From: Chryseobacterium pennipullorum
Lineage (GTDB): Bacteria; Bacteroidota; Bacteroidia; Flavobacteriales; Weeksellaceae
Length of the DNA stretch: 64,000 bases
Assembly (NCBI RefSeq): GCF_003384725.1
Contig: NZ_QNVV01000014.1
Location: 1 to 64,000, forward strand
Direction of reading: 5' to 3'
Shown: positions 27,815-36,118 of the stretch, piece after piece
Layout of the letters: each line of letters opens with the position of its first letter
How positions within the stretch are numbered: the first letter of the stretch is position 1
Translations under genes and position numbers: made by a program
Notes under the pieces: model-generated
Database searches by the model: none
Seen by the model: the letters and a program-made list of their open reading frames with translations, nothing else
What the model was told of the DNA's origin: nothing

Positions 27815-27976
27815 ATGAAAAACCTGGACAAAATTACAAGAAAGGAATTGTCGTCCATGAAACGAAGAAATAAAAAATGCTGTGAAATGCCGGTGCAAGG
27901 TTATATTGTTATTCTATCAGATGAAACCCTGCATGCAGAAGGTGATCCGAACCTCCTATTTAGCTTGGAACAATAA
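27815..27976 (+). CDS. second leader-like peptide lacking the GG site
   Basis: A 53-residue frame between the exporter and HlyD genes. Residues 1-16 (MKNLDKITRKELSSMK) match the leader of the peptide at 25314, but the GG is replaced by RR, followed by NKKCC and a 30-residue tail without further cysteines. The ATG overlaps the stop of a 21-codon micro-frame (27753-27818) that itself overlaps the exporter stop, so ribosomes could step through. It may be a decayed or frameshifted precursor: another frame of the tail encodes a cysteine-containing stretch. It could also be an immunity or decoy peptide. The leader similarity is clear; function is not. Confidence 0.55.
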   Translation: MKNLDKITRKELSSMKRRNKKCCEMPVQGYIVILSDETLHAEGDPNLLFSLEQ

Positions 27977-28031
27977 AAACCAAATGTAAAAACAATTCCC
28001 CTCTTACAGGAAAAATTTTCGAATTTAAGTT

Positions 28032-29330
28032 ATGAAAGAAGACATTTTAGATAATATTGAGCTCCGCTCAGAAAGTGTACAGGATATTCTTACCCAGCCG
28101 CCCCACTGGATGATACGTTGGGGAAATACCATTATTTTTATTATTCTCCTGCTTATCCTGGTCATGAGTTATATTGTAAAATATCCGGAATTCGTGCCGG
28201 CTCCCATTATTGTGACCTCGCAGAATCCACCGGAAAAACTGGAAGCAAGAGCCAATACCAAGATTGAGAAGATATTCATCAAAGACCATCAGGAAGTAAA
28301 GAAAAACGATGTATTAATGGTCATGCAATCCGCAGCCAACTACAAGGATGTTCTTGAGCTGAAAAAGCTCGTAGACTCTATAGCTCCCAATCAGCTGTAT
28401 GCTTTTCCTATTTCTCAAACCTCAAGATTTAAACTTGGAGAATTACAGGGAGATTATAATAATTTCGCAAAAGCTTTCCAGGATGAAGAGCTTTTCACCA
28501 GGCTGCAGCCTTATGCCCCTGAAAATCTTGCGGCTAATCAAAGTATCTCTGAATACCGGGTTAGAATTGCCACTTTAAAGCAGCAAAAAAGTTTGGAATC
28601 TGTAAAATATGATCTCACAAAGAAAAACTTCCAAAGATCTCAGGAGCTTTTCAACCAGGGAGTTATTTCTGCAATGGAACTTGAAAATGAAAAAATCAAA
28701 TACCTTCAGGCCCAGCAAAACCTTGAAAACATCAATATCTCCATGTCACAGATGGAAGAGGGTATTTCTAACCTAAACAAGACTAAAAGCGGTACTGCCA
28801 TCAATACAGAAAAAGATAAAATCACCTATTCTTCACAGACATTACAGCTTTTTGAGCAGCTGCGTAAATCTCTTAAGCTCTGGGAACAGAATTATCTGGT
28901 GATATCATCCACTGACGGCGTTGCCAGCTTTCAGCAGTTTTTTGGCGAAAATCAGTTTGTAAAACTTGGAGACCCCATCTTATCTATTCTTCCAAAAAAT
29001 AAAGAAAAACTGGTAGGAAGGATGTCGGTTCCTACTACGAACTCCGGAAAAATCATCCCGGGAGAAAAGGTATTGATCAAATTGGATAACTACCGATTCC
29101 AGGAATATGGGATCATTGAAGGAAAAGTACAGAATATATCGCTGATTCCGGACGATAAAGGAAACTATTATGTAGACGTGATCCTGCCTAACGGATTAAG
29201 AACAAGCTATAACCAAACGCTTATATTTGATAAAGAACTCAGGGGTAATGCCGAAATTGTAACTCAGGATCTCAGACTTATTGAAAGGTTCTTCTATCAG
29301 ATCAGAAAACTACTAGGATATCAGGCTTGA
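28032..29330 (+). CDS. HlyD-family periplasmic adaptor of the peptide exporter
   Basis: A 432-residue membrane-fusion protein that links an inner-membrane exporter to an outer-membrane channel. It has one N-terminal membrane helix (residues ~33-55) and a lipoyl/barrel-sandwich half-motif (KLEARANTKIEKIFIKDHQEVKKNDVLM). A long coiled-coil hairpin (residues ~170-260) follows, then the second half-motif (DGVASFQQFFGENQFVKLGDPILSI). It belongs with the C39 ABC exporter upstream; no TolC-like gene is in the window. A terminator, part of a duplicated 84-base repeat, follows at 29359. Confidence 0.93.
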   Translation: MKEDILDNIELRSESVQDILTQPPHWMIRWGNTIIFIILLLILVMSYIVKYPEFVPAPIIVTSQNPPEKLEARANTKIEKIFIKDHQEVKKNDVLMVMQSAANYKDVLELKKLVDSIAPNQLYAFPISQTSRFKLGELQGDYNNFAKAFQDEELFTRLQPYAPENLAANQSISEYRVRIATLKQQKSLESVKYDLTKKNFQRSQELFNQGVISAMELENEKIKYLQAQQNLENINISMSQMEEGISNLNKTKSGTAINTEKDKITYSSQTLQLFEQLRKSLKLWEQNYLVISSTDGVASFQQFFGENQFVKLGDPILSILPKNKEKLVGRMSVPTTNSGKIIPGEKVLIKLDNYRFQEYGIIEGKVQNISLIPDDKGNYYVDVILPNGLRTSYNQTLIFDKELRGNAEIVTQDLRLIERFFYQIRKLLGYQA

Positions 29331-29331
29331 T

Positions 29332-29415
29332 AAAGCCGCTTATCAATAAAACTAACTCAACCGTTTTCATGTATTGTGAAAACGGTTTTTTTATGAATTT
29401 TCCTGGATACTCAAG
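29332..29415 (+). repeat. 84-base direct repeat, copy 1, containing the locus terminator
   Basis: This stretch recurs at 29756-29839 with three mismatches. It contains the terminator of the HlyD gene: stem AACCGTTTTCA / TGAAAACGGTT at 29359-29387 followed by a run of T. It begins two bases after the HlyD stop codon. Confidence 0.85.
29359..29393 (+). terminator. intrinsic terminator of the HlyD gene
   Basis: An 11-base-pair stem with a 7-base loop and a T-run, 28 bases after the HlyD stop. It ends the second peptide locus. Confidence 0.85.
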
Positions 29416-29755
29416 GATCAAGTACAAAAGTTTTGGGGAGAAACTAAGTATTTTTTTATTTATACTTTTGCCTTGAAGCAAAAGTATACAAAAATTCAAG
29501 ACTGGAATCATCCGCTAAAAATTGACCTTGCCTCCTAAAATTTCCAAACTCGCATGGATTCTACATTGGTTTTCAACTCAATAGGGTGGCCATGCTCAGA
29601 CAGTGGAAATTTTTTAACGGATTCAAGATCAATTTTGCCTCCGGTTTTTTTATTTTTATTTGAATCGGCGAACCTTAAAAGGTTTATTAACGCTCCTGAT
29701 TCCTAGGTCGAGTAAAGAAAACTTACAACTATTTTTCATAGTTCTTAGTGGGTTG
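29416..29755. other. gene-free interval between the two terminator copies
   Basis: No credible gene is seen. A perfect inverted repeat (TATACTTTTGC / GCAAAAGTATA) lies at 29461-29488. Further imperfect inverted matches (AAAATTTCC near 29536 with GGAAATTTT near 29608, and CCGCTAAAAA near 29512 with TTTTTTAACGG near 29614) suggest a degenerate foldback element. Confidence 0.45.
29461..29488. repeat. perfect short inverted repeat in a gene-free interval
   Basis: An 11-base-pair stem (TATACTTTTGC / GCAAAAGTATA) with loop CTTGAA. It has no gene immediately upstream on the plus strand except the already terminated HlyD. It may be part of a decayed foldback element. Confidence 0.5.
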
Positions 29756-29839
29756 AAAGCCTCTTATCAATAAAACTAACTCAGCCGTTTTCATGTATTG
29801 TGAAAACGGTTTTTTTATGAATTTTCTTGGATACTCAAG
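29756..29839 (+). repeat. 84-base direct repeat, copy 2, orphan terminator
   Basis: Copy of 29332-29415 with three mismatches, starting 424 bases further on. It includes the same terminator hairpin with T-run, yet no gene precedes it. This suggests a tandem duplication followed by loss of the coding part between, or two terminators left after gene deletion. Confidence 0.8.
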
Positions 29840-30038
29840 AGAATGAATATTTTTAGGACCAGTGACAAATGTTGAAGAGAATTTAAATTTTATACTTCAG
29901 CTATTATTGGATGAGATACAACAGTTTTGGAGATTTATTTTTGGCTTCTCCCAACTTTGAGCCTGATCCTTTTTTATCTCCCAACTTTTGTCTTTGGCTC
30001 CGCTTTTCTAAGAATTGAAACAAAGTATATTCAAATTA
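29840..30038. other. gene-free stretch before the tRNA terminator
   Basis: AT-rich with two similar phrases (TCTCCCAACTTTGAG and TCTCCCAACTTTTGTC) about 30 bases apart. Nothing else is recognised. Confidence 0.4.
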
Positions 30039-30074
30039 AAAGCCGCAATCATTACAATGAATGATTGCGGCTTT
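30039..30074 (-). terminator. terminator of tRNA-Met
   Basis: A perfect 15-base-pair stem (AAAGCCGCAATCATT / AATGATTGCGGCTTT) with a 6-base loop, just downstream of the tRNA on the minus strand and followed there by TTAATTTG. Confidence 0.75.
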
Positions 30075-30077
30075 TTG

Positions 30078-30151
30078 TAGCGAAGACGGGAATTGAACCC
30101 GTGACCTCAGGGTTATGAATCCTGCGCTCTAACCGACTGAGCTACCTCGCC
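30078..30151 (-). tRNA. tRNA-Met (anticodon CAT)
   Basis: A 74-base cloverleaf on the minus strand: acceptor GGCGAGG paired with CTTCGCT (two G-U pairs), D arm GCTC/GAGC, anticodon loop TTCATAA giving CAT, variable AGGTC, and T arm ACGGG-TTCAATT-CCCGT. CCA is not encoded (CAA follows). The anticodon stem closes with an A-C mismatch. It could be an elongator Met or, after lysidine modification, an Ile tRNA. An initiator is unlikely because the anticodon stem lacks three G-C pairs. Confidence 0.92.
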
Positions 30152-30195
30152 TTTTCGGTGGTGCAAATATAGAAAATATTTTATTACCACCAAAA

Positions 30196-31488
30196 TTATT
30201 TTGCTTTAAAATATTCCAAAACATCGCCAACATGCTCTGGTTTACTGATAATCTTATTGTTAGCATCTAAAATAAAATACGTAGGAGTTGCATGAACATT
30301 GTAGGCATCTACATAGCTGCTGTTCCATCCTCTCAATTCTGAATCATTGATCCATGGAAATGCAGCAATTCTGCTTGTATAAGACGCTTTGTCAACATCT
30401 AAAGAAAGTCCGACGATCTGAATATTCTTTGCTTTTAAATCGTTGTACTTTTCTAAAAGCTTTGGCAGTTCGCTCTCGCAATGTGAGCAGGTGGAAGACC
30501 AGAATACAACCACCTTTTTATCAGCTTTTACATCGTGAAGTGACTTTACAGTGGTGTTGGTTGCAGACTGAAATTTAGTATTTGGGAACGTAGCCCCCAT
30601 TTCAACATTGGCATTGGATTTCAATGTAGAGGCTAATCTGTCATTGATCGTACATTTAAGATTTTTAGCAAGCGTCAGATATTTATTCTTAAGCTCATCC
30701 ATCTGATAGACATCAAAAATATCAATCAGTTCTGATAACACCGTCTGCCCTCTTGGGGTTTCAACCTTTAAACGGTCCAGAATCTTATCTACTGATCCCG
30801 CAACATTGGTATTACCTCCGGAGTTCAGGTAAGCAACCAACACAGGCCTTAGCAGGGATGAGCTTTCAAGCAGATCGTTAGATTTGTCCAGAAAGTCGAT
30901 AATTTCGTCCTGATTCACTTTTTTGGTTGCATCGGATGTATTAGATAAGAATTTGCTGTAATTGGTATTGTAAAAAGAAATAAACGGGTGTTTAGCAGCA
31001 TCCATTGATGTGGACGTTCCGGACAGTCTGGCAATTTCTGTCTTAAGCGCTTGTCCGAAATCTGTATTGTCTTTATAATACTCTTTTATCTGGCTCAACG
31101 CAGGAAGAATAAGCTCTTTTTTCTGTGATCCCTCCTGTTGTTTGCTCATCAGTTCATTGGCTTCATCCAGATAGGCAACATCCTTTACTTTATTATTCTG
31201 AACATCCAGCTTTATACTTACATTTTTGTTCTCAGAAATAAAGCTCACTGTATTGTTTGAACTTGGAAAATACACTTTCATCATTCCCATATAAGCTTTC
31301 GGATATTTAAAAGTCCATGTATTATTCTTACTCTGCTCTTTAGTAACAACAATATCTTTTGAACCGCTTAATGTATAGAGAATAGCATCCTGATCTTTAA
31401 AATCTGCAGGGGCTTGAATAGCAACTGTAAACTGAGCCTGCAAAACAACTGCAGCCAAAACTGCAGATAGTGTATAAATCTTTTTCAT
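30196..31488 (-). CDS. TlpA-like thioredoxin-family protein
   Basis: A 430-residue exported protein: signal peptide (LSAVLAAVVLQAQ), a long N-terminal region of ~290 residues without a recognised domain, and a C-terminal thioredoxin-fold domain of the TlpA/AhpC-TSA group. That domain has the redox motif FWSSTCSHCESELP and the HATPTYFIL cis-proline segment. Such proteins reduce or isomerise disulfides in the periplasm. The architecture is common in Bacteroidota, where the N-terminal part resembles DUF4369-like domains. It lies downstream of the sorting-tail and T9SS genes on the same strand, but a terminator separates them. Confidence 0.85.
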   Translation of the reverse strand: MKKIYTLSAVLAAVVLQAQFTVAIQAPADFKDQDAILYTLSGSKDIVVTKEQSKNNTWTFKYPKAYMGMMKVYFPSSNNTVSFISENKNVSIKLDVQNNKVKDVAYLDEANELMSKQQEGSQKKELILPALSQIKEYYKDNTDFGQALKTEIARLSGTSTSMDAAKHPFISFYNTNYSKFLSNTSDATKKVNQDEIIDFLDKSNDLLESSSLLRPVLVAYLNSGGNTNVAGSVDKILDRLKVETPRGQTVLSELIDIFDVYQMDELKNKYLTLAKNLKCTINDRLASTLKSNANVEMGATFPNTKFQSATNTTVKSLHDVKADKKVVVFWSSTCSHCESELPKLLEKYNDLKAKNIQIVGLSLDVDKASYTSRIAAFPWINDSELRGWNSSYVDAYNVHATPTYFILDANNKIISKPEHVGDVLEYFKAK

Positions 31489-31503
31489 TGAGTAAAAATA
31501 AAA

Positions 31504-31529
31504 AAACTCTCCGATTTATCAGAGAGTTT
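31504..31529 (-). terminator. intrinsic terminator after the small sorting-tail gene
   Basis: Stem AAACTCTC / GAGAGTTT with a 10-base loop. On the minus strand it is followed by a run of T and a further T-rich stretch. Confidence 0.8.
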
Positions 31530-31549
31530 GTTATTATTTTAATAAAATT

Positions 31550-31774
31550 TTATGCTTTTATTTTTTTATACTTTTTTGTGTAGAATATGATGAATGCCAC
31601 CGCTACAACAGAAAGTAAATATACATACATATCTATTGGTGAAGAAGGTGAACCTCCGGTTCCGTGTCCTCCGGTACCACCACCTCCCGGAACAGGCATA
31701 TCATCTATATCCGCCTTTGCCAATAATGTGGCAAAAAGAAAAAATACAAATACGAGTTTATTTAAAGTTTTCAT
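31550..31774 (-). CDS. small exported protein with PID-type C-terminal sorting/membrane tail
   Basis: A 74-residue protein: signal peptide (LVFVFFLFATLLAKA), a short Gly/Thr/Pro-rich spacer (PGGGGTGGHGTGG), then SPSSPIDMYVYLL leading into one membrane helix and a basic tail. The PID-helix-basic tail resembles the PID-CTERM putative sorting signal seen in many small flavobacterial proteins. It starts 6 bases after the T9SS-sorted gene, and such pairs recur in this group. Function is unknown; the name is from memory of the family pattern. Confidence 0.75.
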   Translation of the reverse strand: MKTLNKLVFVFFLFATLLAKADIDDMPVPGGGGTGGHGTGGSPSSPIDMYVYLLSVVAVAFIIFYTKKYKKIKA

Positions 31775-31780
31775 ACTGTC

Positions 31781-33763
31781 TTATTTTAATATTTTGGTGT
31801 TAACAATTACTCCCTTATCAGAAACAACTTTTACAACATAAGAACTCTTCACTGAACCATCCAGTTCAATTACAAAATCCCTTGATGCATCAACTGCTTT
31901 CTTAGAGATAACAAGTTTACCACTCATATCATAAACCTCAATATCTGCTTTTTTCCAATCCGGATCAAATCTAACGATGTAGTTGCTAATCGCAGGATTA
32001 TATACAACTGTTGTTCTTGACATATTGTTAGCTACAGTTTCTCTGTTAGCCAATGTACCACTGCCAGGAGTACCATAGTATAGATTATATGATTTTGAAC
32101 TTACAGAAATAACATCTCCTTGTTTTGCTTCCTGTACCGTTCCGTTAGATGCTTTATAAAAGAATCCGATTCCGGTAGATAACTGATGTGTTCCTGTAGG
32201 AATCATTTCAGCATTTTCTCTGATTTCGAATTTATAAGAAACAATCTTCTTGTTTGGTTTGCTATAATCAAAATTCCACAACAATACATCTTTACCTAAG
32301 AAGTTTCCTTCATTAGCTTCATTGATATACAGCCAGTATTTTGCATTATAATTAGGATCATACCCTCCTGCTAGAGCTTCTTCAAATGTACCGATCGGGT
32401 TACCAGGACTTGCAGCAGCCTGTACGGTTGTCGCAATAGAAACCTGGTGCCCTGTAGTTGCCGTAGGAGAAACTACATAGTAAGCTCTTCCTATTTCATT
32501 ACCCTGAGCATCAAGACCAATAACTCCCAACTGTTTAACAGTTCCGTTATTATCTCTATTGCTTGCCATTCTTGCAGCATTTACATCGTAAGATGTACCG
32601 TTGGCTCTAACCACATCTTTAAACCTTCTTAGTGTATTGAAGTTCAAAGTCTGAGGTGTATTGTTTCTCAACTTCATAATGAATGGCTGCATTGGCTTGA
32701 TGATCAATCCAATATCTCCTACCGGAGTACCATTAGCATTAAATGTCTGGATCTGGGCACCTGTAGTATATGTGTATCCATTAGCTTGAGTAACAACAGA
32801 ACCTGCTGTGTATTCAATACCCATAATGTTGGCTACATTATTACCATCGGTAACTGTTCCTCCTTCTACATACCCGATCTTGGAAAGATCCAGGTTGGTA
32901 AAGAATGGGTTTCCGAACTGGTAAATATTCTTACCATAGGTAGCTGTCCACTCTCCGTTTGGAAGATCAAACTGATCCTGAAGGTAAGAGTTGTAAGCCT
33001 CACCATAACTGTTTCCTCCGTTACCATTTGGGCCGAAATATACATTTCCGCCATTAACAAGGTTTACAGGAGCAGTAAACGGAGCATATGGTCTTCCGTT
33101 TAGAACACTTACAGCTCCGGCATGTGGTACGTTTAAGTTCAGGTTGTTATTCCTTGAACCTAGCATATAATACCCTGAACCGTCAGTAGTTGTTGTTGTT
33201 AAATTGGTAACATGATCAGATTTAGCCTGGGTATTATTCCATTTTAAGATCAAATCATTGTTCACATAACCTGGATTCTGGATATTTCTTACGGTACCGA
33301 ATGTTTTAGCAAGCTCTGTAGACAGGCTGCTAAACGCTTTACCGAAGAAAGGAAGGGCAATCTGCTGGAAGTAGTTACCCGTACCGTGATTGTTTGTAAG
33401 GTATTCTTTACTTACAATACCGGTAATGTTGGATTGGGATAATCCATCAATATATAATTGGCCATATGTAGACGTCGCATATGAACCCGGCGTATTTAGC
33501 CTTAAAACAATATTTCCACCATCGGTCTTATTACCACCGCCGGCATCAATTGTTCTAAAAGCATCTGTACCAGATCCTACGACCATCACATTGCCACGTA
33601 CATCCAAAAGGCCATTACCTCTTGTCTGTACACCGCCACCACTATAAACAAGGGTGCCTTCGCTCACATACATATTAGCACCAGTGTCAACATGACATAA
33701 TATCTGCGCCTGAACAGAATAACTGATTGCTAAAAGACCTATAGCAAATAAACTTTTTCTCAT
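31781..33763 (-). CDS. large secreted protein with T9SS type A sorting domain
   Basis: A 660-residue secreted protein starting at the ATG at 33763, which gives a clean signal peptide (MRKSLFAIGLLAISYSVQAQ); an in-frame ATG 60 bases upstream would bury it. The bulk is Asn/Gly/Thr-rich, typical of surface-exposed beta-strand repeats, with no enzyme domain recognised. The last ~80 residues (YNPAISNYIVRFDPDWKKADIEVYDMSGKL) form a T9SS type A sorting domain, which directs export through SprA and attachment to the surface. The small PID-tail gene follows after 6 bases. The role, perhaps adhesion, is inference. Confidence 0.85.
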   Translation of the reverse strand: MRKSLFAIGLLAISYSVQAQILCHVDTGANMYVSEGTLVYSGGGVQTRGNGLLDVRGNVMVVGSGTDAFRTIDAGGGNKTDGGNIVLRLNTPGSYATSTYGQLYIDGLSQSNITGIVSKEYLTNNHGTGNYFQQIALPFFGKAFSSLSTELAKTFGTVRNIQNPGYVNNDLILKWNNTQAKSDHVTNLTTTTTDGSGYYMLGSRNNNLNLNVPHAGAVSVLNGRPYAPFTAPVNLVNGGNVYFGPNGNGGNSYGEAYNSYLQDQFDLPNGEWTATYGKNIYQFGNPFFTNLDLSKIGYVEGGTVTDGNNVANIMGIEYTAGSVVTQANGYTYTTGAQIQTFNANGTPVGDIGLIIKPMQPFIMKLRNNTPQTLNFNTLRRFKDVVRANGTSYDVNAARMASNRDNNGTVKQLGVIGLDAQGNEIGRAYYVVSPTATTGHQVSIATTVQAAASPGNPIGTFEEALAGGYDPNYNAKYWLYINEANEGNFLGKDVLLWNFDYSKPNKKIVSYKFEIRENAEMIPTGTHQLSTGIGFFYKASNGTVQEAKQGDVISVSSKSYNLYYGTPGSGTLANRETVANNMSRTTVVYNPAISNYIVRFDPDWKKADIEVYDMSGKLVISKKAVDASRDFVIELDGSVKSSYVVKVVSDKGVIVNTKILK

Positions 33764-33837
33764 TGTATAAATAATTTGTGTGTTAATACAATCTTCACCC
33801 GCAAAGGTATTATTTTTTTCCAAAAAAAAAAAATAAA

Positions 33838-35025
33838 TTATCTATTAATCAAAATATTATCTTCTGATAATGTGATCTCGTGCTCCTCTCCGATTGAAAA
33901 CATGTAGTCCTCTAAAACTTTTTCTGTGGTCCCTCTGAGCCCTCTTGCTCCTAAACCTTTTTCAATGGTCTCTTCTACAATTTTTTCTATGGCCCCGTCT
34001 GTAATAACCAAATTCGTGCCATCCATTTTGAAAAGTTCTACAAACTGGTTAACGATTGAATTTTTAGGTTCTTTCATAATTCTTACCAGTGTTTCTTTCG
34101 TCAGCTTATCGAGATAAGTAATGATCGGAAATCTTCCTAAAAGTTCCGGAATTAATCCGAAAGAACGAAGGTCAATTGCATTAATATTTGTTAATACATA
34201 TTCATCTTCATCCGTCTTATTGATTTTCTCAGAACTGAACCCGATGGCCTGTTTATTCATTCTGCGTTCAATAATCTCCTTGATTCCGTCAAAAGCTCCT
34301 CCGGCTATAAATAAAATATTTTGGGTATTTACCTGAATATATTTCTGGTCAGGGTGCTTTCTTCCTCCCTGTGGCGGAACGTTTACGATACTTCCTTCCA
34401 AAAGCTTAAGTAATCCCTGCTGTACTCCTTCACCTGAAACGTCTCTTGTAATACTGGGATTATCTGATTTTCTGGCGATCTTATCAATCTCGTCTATAAA
34501 GACAATTCCTTTTTCAGCTTTCTCCACATCATAATCTGCCACCATCAGCAGCCTCGAAAGAATACTTTCTACGTCTTCCCCTACATATCCTGCTTCTGTC
34601 AGGATTGTGGCATCCACAATACAGAACGGCACATTAAGTTCTCTGGCAATCGTTTTCGCCAATAGAGTTTTACCGGTTCCGGTCTCTCCAATCATAATGA
34701 TGTTTGACTTTTCAAGCTCTACCTCACGGTTTTCATCCTGAGCGTGCAGCAATCTTTTATAATGATTGTATACGGCAATCGACAATTGTTTTTTAGCCTG
34801 ATCCTGCCCAATCACATACTGATCAAGAAATTCTTTGATCTCTTTTGGTTTTTTAAGCTCTTCCATACTATCCGCAGGAGCGTATTCTGTTTTGGAGGCA
34901 GTATCTTTTACGATAGCATGTGCCTGCTCTATACAATTTTCACAAATAAAACCATTCTGCCCGGAGATCAGCATCTGTACTTCATTTCTTTTTCTGCCGC
35001 AGAAAGAACATTGGTTTGAATTCAT
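33838..35025 (-). CDS. clpX: ClpX, ATP-binding subunit of ClpXP protease
   Basis: A 395-residue AAA+ unfoldase. The N-terminal zinc-binding domain has cysteines 6, 9, 28 and 31, followed by the Walker A motif GETGTGKT, Walker [13 protein letters not shown], the pore loop GYVGEDVES, and arginine-rich sensor 2 GLGARGLRG. ClpX unfolds tagged substrates and feeds them to ClpP in the cytoplasm. clpP is not in the window. The gene is followed by the gap leading to the T9SS protein and preceded by a terminator and the HIT gene. The identification is secure. Confidence 0.98.
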   Translation of the reverse strand: MNSNQCSFCGRKRNEVQMLISGQNGFICENCIEQAHAIVKDTASKTEYAPADSMEELKKPKEIKEFLDQYVIGQDQAKKQLSIAVYNHYKRLLHAQDENREVELEKSNIIMIGETGTGKTLLAKTIARELNVPFCIVDATILTEAGYVGEDVESILSRLLMVADYDVEKAEKGIVFIDEIDKIARKSDNPSITRDVSGEGVQQGLLKLLEGSIVNVPPQGGRKHPDQKYIQVNTQNILFIAGGAFDGIKEIIERRMNKQAIGFSSEKINKTDEDEYVLTNINAIDLRSFGLIPELLGRFPIITYLDKLTKETLVRIMKEPKNSIVNQFVELFKMDGTNLVITDGAIEKIVEETIEKGLGARGLRGTTEKVLEDYMFSIGEEHEITLSEDNILINR

Positions 35026-35055
35026 ATGAGTATAATATATATATGTATATGTTAA

Positions 35056-35091
35056 AGAAAATCGTAAAAAATTTCTTTTTTACGATTTTCT
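35056..35091 (-). terminator. terminator of the greA-HIT operon
   Basis: A 16-base-pair stem (AGAAAATCGTAAAAAA / TTTTTTACGATTTTCT) with loop TTTC, 7 bases after the HIT stop and upstream of clpX. Confidence 0.8.
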
Positions 35092-35098
35092 GTTTATT

Positions 35099-35488
35099 TT
35101 AAGAATTAATAATTGAGTTTTGAATCTCAGTATATTCTTCGTTCGTTAATTTTAATCTTTCATTTCTGAAGTTCATATCTTCCATCTTGTTTAAAGGAAT
35201 CAGATGGATATGGGCGTGAGGAACTTCGAGTCCTACCACTGCCACCCCCACTCTTATACATGGAACTGCAGTTTTGATCTTCTTGGCTACCTGCTGGGCA
35301 AATCCCCATAGGTTTTTGTATTCTTCACTTTCAAGATCAAAAATCAGATCTACTTCTTTCTTCGGAACCACCAGAGTATGTCCCTTTACCAAAGGCATTG
35401 CGTCTAGAAATGCTATAAAATTTTCATCTTCCGCAATAACATATGAGGGAATTTCACCATTGATGATTTTTGTGAATATTGTGCTCAT
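35099..35488 (-). CDS. HIT family nucleotide-binding protein
   Basis: A 129-residue histidine-triad hydrolase with the signature HAHIHLIPL (His91, 93, 95) and the N-terminal TIFTKIINGEIPSYVIAEDE typical of the Hint branch. Such proteins hydrolyse nucleoside phosphoramidates and related adenylates in the cytoplasm; the natural substrate is uncertain. It lies ~50 bases downstream of greA on the same strand, a pairing common in flavobacteria. Confidence 0.94.
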   Translation of the reverse strand: MSTIFTKIINGEIPSYVIAEDENFIAFLDAMPLVKGHTLVVPKKEVDLIFDLESEEYKNLWGFAQQVAKKIKTAVPCIRVGVAVVGLEVPHAHIHLIPLNKMEDMNFRNERLKLTNEEYTEIQNSIINS

Positions 35489-35538
35489 TGTATAAAAAAT
35501 TAGAGATTAGAAGTTAGAAATAAAATGCGGATATCAGA

Positions 35539-36009
35539 CTATAAAGAAATATCTAATACTTCGAAAGAAAGCTTATTCCCGTTGGGCAAAGTAATTTCTG
35601 CAGTCTCACCCACAGCTTTTCCCAGCAGTCCTTTAGCAATCGGTGTATTGACTGAAATTTTTCCAGTTTTAAGATCACTTTCGTTATCCGGTACCAATGT
35701 AAATACCTGCTCTTGCTTAGTTGCATTATTTTTAAGTTTCACCGTTGTCAGGATAGAAACCTTTGAAGTATCTAATTGGCTTTCGTCTATAATTTTAGAG
35801 GTAGAAATAACATCTTTCAGCTTGGAAATTCTCATTTCAAGCATTCCCTGAGCCTCTTTAGCTGCATCATATTCTGCATTTTCAGACAAATCACCTTTGT
35901 CTCTTGCTTCTGCGATCTGCTGGGTAATTTTTGGTCTCTCTACAGTTTCCAACTGTTCCAGCTCAGCTTTCATTTTCTCCAGGCCCTCCTTTGTAACATA
36001 GCTTGCCAT
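35539..36009 (-). CDS. greA: transcription elongation factor GreA
   Basis: A 156-residue factor that rescues backtracked RNA polymerase by inserting its coiled coil into the secondary channel and stimulating transcript cleavage. Visible are the N-terminal coiled coil with the acidic tip ARDKGDLSENAEYDAAKE and the C-terminal FKBP-like domain ending GKAVGETAEITLPNG. The ATG at 36009 (MASYVTKEGL) is the conventional start; one at 36018 adds three residues. The HIT gene follows. Confidence 0.97.
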   Translation of the reverse strand: MASYVTKEGLEKMKAELEQLETVERPKITQQIAEARDKGDLSENAEYDAAKEAQGMLEMRISKLKDVISTSKIIDESQLDTSKVSILTTVKLKNNATKQEQVFTLVPDNESDLKTGKISVNTPIAKGLLGKAVGETAEITLPNGNKLSFEVLDISL

Positions 36010-36118
36010 AATTTTCAAAATTTAGTTTTAGTATAAAAAAATAATCCGACATTTGCCGGACAATGTTTTCTTGTTGTAATCGTTTAATTTTTACAAATAT
36101 ATAAAAATTTAAATTGAA

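Noticed and set aside
27753..27818. 21-codon frame as a functional protein
   Set aside because: Too short and basic to judge; its stop/start overlaps are noted as possible coupling only.
30078..30151. Initiator tRNA-fMet
   Set aside because: The anticodon stem lacks the three consecutive G-C pairs of initiators, and position 1-72 is a G-U pair rather than the unpaired end typical of bacterial initiators.
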